From Alcaligenaceae bacterium (GTDB lineage: Bacteria > Pseudomonadota > Gammaproteobacteria > Burkholderiales > Burkholderiaceae_B), in the NCBI GenBank assembly GCA_029265335.1, contig JAJUJN010000026.1, forward strand, positions 1 through 12,088: DNA of 12,088 nucleotides, written 5' to 3'. Within the stretch, counting starts at the first letter, position 1. Each line of letters opens with the position of its first letter. The translations under genes were made by a program, and so were the position numbers. A model generated the notes under the pieces. The model saw only the letters and a program-made list of their open reading frames with translations. It was not told the origin of the DNA and ran no database searches. Positions 1 to 7,566 of this stretch are shown piece after piece.

Positions 1-738
1 AACCTGGCGCTGGCCCTGGCGGCCGAAGGCGCACGGGTGGGAGTGATCGACGCCGATATCTACGGCCCCAGCCAGCCCACCATGCTGGGTGTCACGGGCA
101 AGCCACCCAGCAAAGATGGGGCCACGATGGACCCCCTTCAAGGGCACGGGTTGCACGTGAATTCCATTGGTTTTTTTGTGGAACCCGAAACCCCGATGGT
201 GTGGCGCGGCCCCAGGGTCACGCAGGCCCTCGAGCAGCTCCTGCGTAAAACCAACTGGGACAACCTCGATTACCTGCTGGTGGATATGCCGCCGGGCACG
301 GGCGACATCCAGCTCACCCTGTCGCAGAAAGTGCCGGTAGCGGGAGCCGTGATCGTTACCACTCCGCAGGATATCGCGTTGATCGACGCCCGCCGAGGGT
401 TGCGCATGTTCGAGAAAGTCGGCATTCCCATACTCGGCATCGTCGAAAACATGGCCATGCACGTTTGTTCGAACTGTGGCCATATCGAACATATCTTTGG
501 TGAGGGCGGGGGCGAGCGCATGGCTCAGCAATACGAGGTCTCCTGGTTGGGCGGTCTGCCCCTCTCGCTGCCCATTCGTGAGCAAACCGACGCCGGCCGA
601 CCCACAGTGGTTGCGGCGCCCGATAGCCCCGAAACTGCTGCCTATCGTGCCATTGCACGGCGCCTGGCGGGGCGCATTGCCGTCCAGGCGCGCGACATGT
701 CTTCGCGCTTTCCCAGTATCGTCGTACAAAACACCTGA
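1..738 (+). CDS. apbC: Mrp/ApbC family Fe-S cluster carrier ATPase, 5' end missing
   Basis: This is the 3' part of an Mrp/NBP35-family P-loop ATPase, which in this family carries or transfers iron-sulfur clusters to apoproteins in the cytosol. The reading frame is open from base 1, so the start codon, the N-terminal DUF59-like domain found in many members and the Walker A loop lie upstream; 245 residues are visible. Seen here are the segment DADIYGPSQP, typical just after the P-loop, the family signature DMPPGTGD (bases 283-306), and the CxxC pair as CSNC (bases 466-477), which in the family binds the bridging cluster between two subunits. The GEGGGE segment follows shortly after. The stop lies 3 bases before tamA, suggesting co-transcription. 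The family identity is very secure; the precise client proteins cannot be told from sequence. Confidence 0.95.
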   Translation, partial: NLALALAAEGARVGVIDADIYGPSQPTMLGVTGKPPSKDGATMDPLQGHGLHVNSIGFFVEPETPMVWRGPRVTQALEQLLRKTNWDNLDYLLVDMPPGTGDIQLTLSQKVPVAGAVIVTTPQDIALIDARRGLRMFEKVGIPILGIVENMAMHVCSNCGHIEHIFGEGGGERMAQQYEVSWLGGLPLSLPIREQTDAGRPTVVAAPDSPETAAYRAIARRLAGRIAVQARDMSSRFPSIVVQNT

Positions 739-741
739 GCC

Positions 742-2694
742 ATGGCAGCAAACGCCCAGCTGCGTTTCGGCTTGCTGGTCTGGGTGCTGGCATGCCTGCT
801 CATGGGATGTGCCGCGCGCGTAAATCAGCCAGACGCTGAAGGCGTGTCGAAGGCTGCCGCCCCACCCAATGCTGTCCCCGAGGTCACCATCGACCCAGGA
901 GGCGTGCCTCCCGCCGTGCTCCAGGCGGTTACCTCGTCGGTCACGCGCATTGCCCAACTCTCACAAGACCAGGACGGGGGCGAGATCGAGCGACTGCGAC
1001 GGCGCGCGCGCGATGTCACCATTGCCGCGCTCGCTACCGAAGGCTACTTCAGCCCGCACGTCACGCTCGAGGCCAACGTTGATCAGTTTGGTGAAACCTG
1101 GGACATCGTGATCCGGCCCGGTGAGCGCGCCACCATCCGCGAGGTCGATATTGTTTTTGAAGGCGCCATCGCGGGTGAGGCATTCGAAGAACGCCGGCAG
1201 CGCTTGCTGCGCGATTGGAGTCTCCGAGAAGGCGCGCCCTTCCGCAACGATGAGTGGGAATCGGCCAAACGAGATCTTCTGGGCAGCGTGGCAGGCGTCG
1301 ACTTCGCCTTGGCCCGCATCACTCACTCGCGAGCCCTGGTGGATGCGCCCGCGGCCGCGGTGGATCTCGACGTGGTGGTGACCAGCGGGCCGCAGATTCT
1401 GCTGGGCGAGCTCGAAACCGAGGGTTTCGACAAAGTCCCTTCGTCGTTGGTGTCACGCTATGTGCGCTATCAGCCGGGCAGCACGCCTTACGACCGCCGA
1501 CAACTGGTGAGCTGGCAGCAGGAGCTGCAGCGAACGGTGTTTTTTTCGGCGATCGACATCAACCTCGAAACTCGCGAGGTGGTGCGACAGATCGACGCCA
1601 GCGCCGTTGAAAGCGCCCCCCAGATCGGTACGTCGGCCGCCACAGTGGCCGAAGCCACCGGTACCGATGCGCCGCCACGCACCGGGCGGTTCGCTCGCTT
1701 CATGCAGCAAGAGCAGGCGGTGGTGCCGGTGAAGGTCACGGTGACCGAGGCCGACCGCCATCGTCTTGATCTCGGTCTGGGCATCGACAGCGACGTTGGC
1801 CTGCGGGCCGAGGCGATGTACCGCCAGAACGTGGTGTTTGGCCGGGCCGTGGAATTGCAAACAGGGGCGGGCATCGACCGCAAGCGCCAGATGGCTTTTG
1901 CCGATGTGCTGCTGCCACCGAACAGTCGGGGTTACCGCGACAAATTCGGTCTCTTGGCTGAACACACCGACATCGAGGGCCAGGACGTGCGCAAGGTTGC
2001 CGGTGGCTGGGTGCGCAGCCAAACCCGTCACGCCGCTGGCGATAGCCGGGTGCAGTTCGAAACCAACCTGAGTGTCACCGCCGGCTACGAAAAAGTTCGC
2101 TACGGCAACGTGGCCTACGATCTGCCGTCGATCGTGGGGGCCTGGGAATGGTTGCGACGCGATGTCGACAACCGCTACAACCCCCGTTCCGGCAACGTGG
2201 TGGCGTTCGGCGTGGGAGCGGGTACGGCGCTGGATGGCTTCGAGCCTTTCACTCGCCTGCAGGCCCGTGGGCAATATTGGTGGCCCATCGGCGAACGAGA
2301 CCTGCTCACCGTGCGTGGCGAGGTGGGCAAAGTGTGGACGCACGGCAGTGCCAATATTCCGGCAAACTTCGGTTTTCGTACCGGGGGCGCCCGAACCATT
2401 CGCGGATATCGGTATCTCAGTCTGGGTCGCGACGTCGGCGACGCCGTAATTGGCGCCAACGCCTTGGCGGTGGCCAGCATCGAGTATCAGCATTACTTCA
2501 CCGATATGTTCGGGGTTGGGTTTTTTGTGGATGCTGGCGATGCGGCCGAAGACTTCCGCGATATGGACATCGCTGTGGGCGTGGGTACCGGCCTGCGCGT
2601 GCGCACGCCGGCGGGCCCGATCTTTGTCGACCTTGCCTACGCGACGCGTGACAAGCGTTTGCGTTTGAGTTTCTCACTGGGAATCGCGTTTTGA
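742..2694 (+). CDS. tamA: TamA, Omp85-family outer membrane translocation/assembly protein
   Basis: A 650-residue Omp85/BamA-superfamily protein. TamA works with TamB to insert or transport outer-membrane and autotransporter proteins. The N-terminus is an export signal; POTRA-like repeats fill roughly residues 85-285 (for example VDIVFEGAI near 135 and the GELETEGF turn near 222). An Ala/Thr-rich stretch near 285-325 precedes the C-terminal barrel from about 335 to 650. The barrel contains the conserved Omp85 loop-6 motif as GGARTIRGY (R554-G555-Y556) and ends in a terminal phenylalanine, as expected for a BAM substrate. It is somewhat longer than E. coli TamA (577 residues). Oddly, residues 20-23 read LMGC, a lipobox-like site, so the protein may be lipidated. 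The ATG follows the mrp stop by 3 bases with no clear ribosome binding site, suggesting translational coupling; the next in-frame Met (21) would destroy the signal peptide. The adjacent tamB confirms TamA over BamA. Confidence 0.93.
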   Translation: MAANAQLRFGLLVWVLACLLMGCAARVNQPDAEGVSKAAAPPNAVPEVTIDPGGVPPAVLQAVTSSVTRIAQLSQDQDGGEIERLRRRARDVTIAALATEGYFSPHVTLEANVDQFGETWDIVIRPGERATIREVDIVFEGAIAGEAFEERRQRLLRDWSLREGAPFRNDEWESAKRDLLGSVAGVDFALARITHSRALVDAPAAAVDLDVVVTSGPQILLGELETEGFDKVPSSLVSRYVRYQPGSTPYDRRQLVSWQQELQRTVFFSAIDINLETREVVRQIDASAVESAPQIGTSAATVAEATGTDAPPRTGRFARFMQQEQAVVPVKVTVTEADRHRLDLGLGIDSDVGLRAEAMYRQNVVFGRAVELQTGAGIDRKRQMAFADVLLPPNSRGYRDKFGLLAEHTDIEGQDVRKVAGGWVRSQTRHAAGDSRVQFETNLSVTAGYEKVRYGNVAYDLPSIVGAWEWLRRDVDNRYNPRSGNVVAFGVGAGTALDGFEPFTRLQARGQYWWPIGERDLLTVRGEVGKVWTHGSANIPANFGFRTGGARTIRGYRYLSLGRDVGDAVIGANALAVASIEYQHYFTDMFGVGFFVDAGDAAEDFRDMDIAVGVGTGLRVRTPAGPIFVDLAYATRDKRLRLSFSLGIAF

Positions 2695-5600
2695 TTCATG
2701 CCGTCAAGCGCCCGCCACGGGGATTTGTGGTGGGCTTGTTGTTGATCCTGATGGCCGCGGCCAGCCTGCTGTTGTTTCTGGTAGGTTCGTCGTATGGGGC
2801 AGCGGTGGTGCTCCGGGTTGCCATGGCCCTCGGAGGCGAGGGCTACGCCGCTGGCGTCTCGGGTTCTCTCTACTACGGTTTGCAGGTAGAGCGCCTGGAG
2901 TTCCGTGGCTTCGATCTTTCCATCGAGGCCGACGACCTCCGCTTTGAGGTGAATTGGCCGGCTCTGCTCGATCGCCGGCTCGATATCGTGGAAGCCTCGG
3001 TACATCGACTGATACTCGATTTGCCCCCGGCTGCGGAGCCCGACCCTAACGAACCCTTCCGTATCCCTGACATGCCGCAGTGGCCCGACCTCCCCATAGG
3101 GGTGAGCGTGCAACGGCTGGCGGTGAACGAATTGAGATTGGGGCGCGAGGGTATCGCGATGCCGATCGAGGTGGATCAGGCAGCGCTGCACGCCAACTTG
3201 AACGCCGACGGCCTGGTATTGGGCCTGGAGGGCATCGAGGTACGCGCGCCCGACGCCAGCTTGCATGCGCACGGGCAAATTCTGCTCGGGCCGGCCACTG
3301 CAGCCGCGGACGACACTGCCGCAGCGGCGGCGGCTGATGAAGAAGCGCCCGCCATTCACGCTGCCGACGCGGCAGCTCCTGCCGAGAATGCGCCCACCGT
3401 CGACGCCAAATTGGTGTTGTCGATACAGCAGGGCGACGAATTCGCCCGTGTGAACCTTGCCGCGCGAGGTACCCTCGCCGACCTGCAGGTGGAGGCCGAC
3501 GGCTCGGGTTACTCACTCAACTTACAGGCCACGGCCAAAGTGGCACCGTTTTCCGAAACCTTGCCAGTCTCTGCGCTCACGCTCAAGGTCGAGGGATTCG
3601 AGCCATCGGCCTGGATGAGCGCGGCGCCGGCCGCCCGTTTGAATGTGGCCCTGGATGCCCAGTTCGAGGGCGCTCTGTGGCCCGAGGGCCAATTCGGCAT
3701 CCCGCAACCCGAAACCCTGCGCACGCAACTGCAGTTAGACGTGCTGGAAGGCAGCACCTGGCGTGGCGAACCGTTCGTGGGACAGGTGCGCTTGCATCAG
3801 GATGGCTGGCGACTGCCCGAGGTAGTCACTGATCTTCGTCTGGCAAGCAACCATGTGTCGCTCAACGGCGCGGCGGGTGCCACAGACGATGTGATCGACT
3901 GGCGGGTGCAATTGCCGCAACCAGCCGCGATTTGGCCGGGGCTGGTCGGCGGCGCCGATCTTTCGGGTCGCTGGCGGGGCATGCCGACAGATCACGAGTT
4001 TTCGCTCGAAGGCACCGTGACTCTGCCACCCGGGATGTTGCCGGAAAACATGGGTGGCGCCGGCGTCAGCGCACGCGAGCTGATGCCTTTCGACACCGAG
4101 GCAGATTCGGCTGGCGGTGTGGTGGTAGACGGTAACCAACTTGGCGATGCCACCGAGATCGCGCCCGCCATTGATGTATTGACCATTCTGGGGCAGGGGC
4201 CTCATCGGGTAGCGCTGACCTTGCAAGGTGGTTGGCAACCGGGTCACGCCGCAGGCGCTGCTTCAGCTGCCGATGGTGGGGCAGCGGGGAGCGTAGCGGC
4301 GGGCTGGCAGGGCCGCATTTCGCGTCTGTCTCTGACCAATCCACAGACCTCGATTCAGCTTGGCGAGCCCCTTGCGTTGGCCGTAAGGCTGCCGAGCCCC
4401 GTAGCGCCCTTGCATTGGGAGGCTGGCGCCACCACGATCACCTGGAATCTTCCCGACGATCGCCGCATCACCCTGCAGCACGAGGGCTCGCAAGGCACTG
4501 GCAGCGAATGGCAGACGGCCGGCCGAATCCAGAATTTGGTGCCCGCCTGGGTGGTGGCCGCCTTGCCGCGCAATGCCGACCCTCTCACGGTTGACCTCGC
4601 CTGGGATCTCGAGCAGGCCGGGAACCTGAGGGGAACCTTCCAATTGCGCCGACGCAGCGGTGATATCGTGCTGCCGGCCGAAACACCGATTGCGCTGGGC
4701 CTGGAGGCGCTGCAGCTCGACTTGCGGGCCACGCCGCGCGCGGCCAACTCCAGCGACCTGAACTTTCAACTCGATGTGCGGGGCAGGGTGCTGGGTTCAG
4801 TCAGCGCCAACGGCAGCACGGTGTTGCAGGTGCAAAATGGCGTGCCGATCATCACCGAAGCACAGCCTGTCGCCTTGAATGCGCAGCTGGCCATCAACGA
4901 CCTGGGCTGGACAGTGGCCTTCACTGGCGACGAAATCGAACTGGGCGGTCAGTTGCGTGGCGATGTGTCGCTGCAGCGTACTGGTGGCAATTGGGATGCC
5001 TCGGGAGCTCTCGAGGCAGAAGGTTTGCGGGTGGTGCGTATCGACGACGGCATCCGGCTGCTAGACGGCAGCCTGAGGGCCCGCTTCACGCAAGACCGCA
5101 TCGATGTCGAGTCGCTGCGTTTTCCCAGCGTCATTCGTTCCACCCCTCGCAATGCCGCCGTGCAGGCCTGGGTGGAACAATTCGGCGATGCTGGCTATGT
5201 GCAGGCGTCGGGAGGTTGGTCATTGAGCGAGGCGCAGGGTCGAGCCACCGTGGAGATCTCGCAGTATCCCCTGGTGCAGCGGGCGGATCGCTTCATAGCG
5301 GGTTCGGGGCAGGTACAGATCGAAGCTTCGCCGCGCCGCATGTCGATCACGGGCAAGGTAACAGCCGATATCGGCTGGATCAGCCTGGAAGGTAGCGACG
5401 AACTGCCCTCACTGTCGTCCGACGTCGTGATCGTGCAGGCCAACGACCCGCCGGACGATTTCCGGGATCAAGCGGTGGGGTCGGAGAACAATGAACCCTT
5501 GGCCTTGCGCTTGAACCTCGAAGTAGACCTTGGCAATCGCATGATGCTCACCGGTATGGGTTTGAATACCGAGCTGGTGGGCGCCATCAACGTGCGTAAC

Positions 5601-6251
5601 TCGCGGGGAGGCCTGCGCGCCACCGGCGTGGTGAACACGCGTGAAGGTCGTTTCAGCATCTACGGGCAGACCCTTGAGGTGCGCCGCGGCACTGTCACTT
5701 TCGATGGGCTGCTCGACGACCCCTTGCTCGATATCGTGGCCGTGCGACCCCACCTGCAAGTGCAGGCGGGGGTGCAGGTGAGCGGCACGGCAAGAGCGCC
5801 CGAAATTTCGCTCATCTCGTTTCCCGATGTGCCGGAAACCGAGAAGCTCAGTTGGCTGCTGCTGGGCCGAGGGCCCGATGCTCATGGCGCCGATACCGGT
5901 TTGCTGCTTTCGGCTGCGGCTTCGATGCTGGGCGGCGATCAGCCGCTATCGAGCGAGCTAGGCCTGGACGAGTTGGGTTTGCGCTCGGGTACGGGCGGCA
6001 GCATCAGCGGTATTCTGCCTCACACGACTGTGGTGGGTGACTTCAACGAGCTGAGCCGAGGCGATGAAGCCGGTCAATTCCTCGTGGCGGGCAAGCGCTT
6101 GTCGGATTCGCTGTATGTGACCTTCGAGCAGGCGCTGAACGGGCGCGAGGCTGTGGTACGGGCCAGTTATCGGATCTCGGAACGGCTCAGCGCCTCGATA
6201 CAGGGGGGCACCATCAATGGCCTGCAGCTGGTGTGGTCATTGATTTGGTAG
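2691..6251 (+). CDS. tamB: TamB, AsmA-like/DUF490 inner-to-outer membrane bridge protein
   Basis: An 1186-residue TamB. The family is anchored in the inner membrane, spans the periplasm as a long beta-taco groove, and partners TamA; recent work also links it to phospholipid transport. Seen here: a basic start, one signal anchor (about residues 11-33), a long repetitive amphipathic beta region, and the C-terminal DUF490 domain (about 850-1186). Typical family segments there are VVNTREGRFSIYGQTLEV, a GTVTFDG strand, DDPLLDIVAVR and ETEKLSWLLLGRG. The length is close to E. coli TamB (1259). An Ala/Asp/Glu-rich insertion lies at 200-235 and a Gly/Ala-rich low-complexity stretch around 445-540. 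The start chosen is TTG, overlapping the tamA stop as TTGA. This frame has no ATG nearby, and the alternative GTG codons (2727, 2730) would remove the basic residues preceding the anchor. The gene ends convergently, 13 bases from the opposing minus-strand gene, with no room for a dedicated hairpin terminator. Confidence 0.92.
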   Translation: MIHAVKRPPRGFVVGLLLILMAAASLLLFLVGSSYGAAVVLRVAMALGGEGYAAGVSGSLYYGLQVERLEFRGFDLSIEADDLRFEVNWPALLDRRLDIVEASVHRLILDLPPAAEPDPNEPFRIPDMPQWPDLPIGVSVQRLAVNELRLGREGIAMPIEVDQAALHANLNADGLVLGLEGIEVRAPDASLHAHGQILLGPATAAADDTAAAAAADEEAPAIHAADAAAPAENAPTVDAKLVLSIQQGDEFARVNLAARGTLADLQVEADGSGYSLNLQATAKVAPFSETLPVSALTLKVEGFEPSAWMSAAPAARLNVALDAQFEGALWPEGQFGIPQPETLRTQLQLDVLEGSTWRGEPFVGQVRLHQDGWRLPEVVTDLRLASNHVSLNGAAGATDDVIDWRVQLPQPAAIWPGLVGGADLSGRWRGMPTDHEFSLEGTVTLPPGMLPENMGGAGVSARELMPFDTEADSAGGVVVDGNQLGDATEIAPAIDVLTILGQGPHRVALTLQGGWQPGHAAGAASAADGGAAGSVAAGWQGRISRLSLTNPQTSIQLGEPLALAVRLPSPVAPLHWEAGATTITWNLPDDRRITLQHEGSQGTGSEWQTAGRIQNLVPAWVVAALPRNADPLTVDLAWDLEQAGNLRGTFQLRRRSGDIVLPAETPIALGLEALQLDLRATPRAANSSDLNFQLDVRGRVLGSVSANGSTVLQVQNGVPIITEAQPVALNAQLAINDLGWTVAFTGDEIELGGQLRGDVSLQRTGGNWDASGALEAEGLRVVRIDDGIRLLDGSLRARFTQDRIDVESLRFPSVIRSTPRNAAVQAWVEQFGDAGYVQASGGWSLSEAQGRATVEISQYPLVQRADRFIAGSGQVQIEASPRRMSITGKVTADIGWISLEGSDELPSLSSDVVIVQANDPPDDFRDQAVGSENNEPLALRLNLEVDLGNRMMLTGMGLNTELVGAINVRNSRGGLRATGVVNTREGRFSIYGQTLEVRRGTVTFDGLLDDPLLDIVAVRPHLQVQAGVQVSGTARAPEISLISFPDVPETEKLSWLLLGRGPDAHGADTGLLLSAAASMLGGDQPLSSELGLDELGLRSGTGGSISGILPHTTVVGDFNELSRGDEAGQFLVAGKRLSDSLYVTFEQALNGREAVVRASYRISERLSASIQGGTINGLQLVWSLIW

Positions 6252-6264
6252 CCCGCGGCCCTCG

Positions 6265-7566
6265 TTATTCAAATCGCCAGGTGAGCGACAGCATGGTGCT
6301 CAGCTCGCGATAGTCGAACAAGGGGATGCTGGCTTTTTGACGCACAGCCAGCAGGCTCCACCCTACGCGCCAATCGCGATTGAGGTTCACCGACAGCTCG
6401 GCACCAGTCTGCCATCGGGTGCGGATATTGCGCCGATTGGCAAACAGGGGGCTATAACCGGCGCCATCACGCGCGTGCAACACACCGGCGTTCAGTTCCA
6501 GCCGGGGCACCCAGCCCCCAACCGCGGGCAGCGTTCGATCGTGGCGCAGATCGAAGGCGTAGCGGGTCTGGCTTTTGCCAGCGCGTTCACTTTGGGGCGA
6601 GTCGTATTCGAAAGAGGCGTTGGCTCGCCATTGATGGCTGAGCGGCACACGGGCAGCCAGACGGGTGGTGTACCAGCCGGCGCCATCGCGAGGCTTGCGA
6701 CGTTCGATCGCACCACGCAGCACTGCGCCTTCGGGGCTCAACTGATGTTCCAACCAAAAGCCGGCAGCCCGCAAACCGCCCAGATAGCCCTCATTCACCG
6801 TCAACGCCAGCAAGCCGGCACGCGAGCGGGCGTTGAGGCCAAAACGCTCAAGACCAAAGCGTCCCAAGCCCATGCCCACTTCGGCGTAGCCGGCCACCAG
6901 AGCCGGCAGGCTGGTATCGAAAGGTCGGCGGCTAAGGGCATCGACACGAATATTGAAATCGTGCAGCGGCCACACGCTTTGGTAAGACAATGCCGCTTCG
7001 GCCAGGCCGCCACCGCGCTCACGATAGCCTTCATCGAGAAAGGCTCGCACTTCTACGCCGTCGAGCAGCAGCGTGAGGTCGTCGGCGCTGGTGGCCCGCA
7101 GCAAGTTGGTGCTCGCGCCCAGGCCCACTCGTATCTCACCTTGCTGCACGCGCAATACGTTGCCCAGGGTTTGACGCAGGGCGGGAGGCAGGCCGAACTG
7201 TTCGATGGCGCTGGCCAGAATATTGCGACAGCCGGTGGGGTCGCCCAGATCGCAGAGCGTTACTCCGTAATCGAACCAGGCGCCAGCAAACTGCGGCGAC
7301 AGCAGTAAGGCCTGCTCGAAGGCCAAAGATGCCTGGTGCAGGTCGCCGCGCGCTCGGGCATCCAGCCCGGCTTCATAGCTGGCCAAAGCCGCTGGTGAAG
7401 GCGACGATGGAGGCAGGGCAGGCTCGCCTGCCGTAGCAGTGGGCAGGCTCGCGCCAAGACTTCCCATGGTGAATGCTGCAGCCCCTAGAGCCCGCCCGAC
7501 AACGCGCTGCAAAATCGCAGCCACGGCCCGGAGGTGGATGAAAGGCTTGGCGTTAGGGGAAGTCAC
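6265..7566 (-). CDS. TPR plus outer-membrane barrel protein, Slam-like (type XI secretion translocon candidate)
   Basis: A 433-residue exported protein with the two-part layout of Slam/T11SS translocons. After a weakly hydrophobic signal region (about 25-47, possible cleavage near TATAG) comes a TPR segment (about 58-135, with helix pairs such as SYEAGLDARARGDLHQASLA). From about 143 to the end there are alternating amphipathic strands typical of an outer-membrane barrel. The C-terminal strand pair, NRDWRVGWSLLAVRQKASIP followed by LFDYRELSTMLSLTWRF, resembles my recollection of the DUF560/SlamB ending, where an S-N-I-P-like turn and a Tyr-Arg pair precede the last strand. Slam proteins move TbpB-barrel cargo across the outer membrane, and the FecR gene two upstream may be such cargo. 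The start is GTG, overlapping the preceding gene's stop as GTGA. It is a little shorter than characterised Slams (about 490 residues). The alternative is a generic TPR-porin of unknown function. The TPR-barrel layout is secure; the translocon role is inferred. Confidence 0.72.
   Translation of the reverse strand: MTSPNAKPFIHLRAVAAILQRVVGRALGAAAFTMGSLGASLPTATAGEPALPPSSPSPAALASYEAGLDARARGDLHQASLAFEQALLLSPQFAGAWFDYGVTLCDLGDPTGCRNILASAIEQFGLPPALRQTLGNVLRVQQGEIRVGLGASTNLLRATSADDLTLLLDGVEVRAFLDEGYRERGGGLAEAALSYQSVWPLHDFNIRVDALSRRPFDTSLPALVAGYAEVGMGLGRFGLERFGLNARSRAGLLALTVNEGYLGGLRAAGFWLEHQLSPEGAVLRGAIERRKPRDGAGWYTTRLAARVPLSHQWRANASFEYDSPQSERAGKSQTRYAFDLRHDRTLPAVGGWVPRLELNAGVLHARDGAGYSPLFANRRNIRTRWQTGAELSVNLNRDWRVGWSLLAVRQKASIPLFDYRELSTMLSLTWRFE

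Noticed and set aside
1453..2493. A 346-codon minus-strand frame inside tamA
   Set aside because: It is a shadow of tamA, with no family-like sequence and no ribosome binding site that I can see.
6337..7308. A 323-codon plus-strand frame opposite the Slam-like gene
   Set aside because: It is antisense to a gene with clear TPR and barrel pattern and shows no domain or signal of its own.
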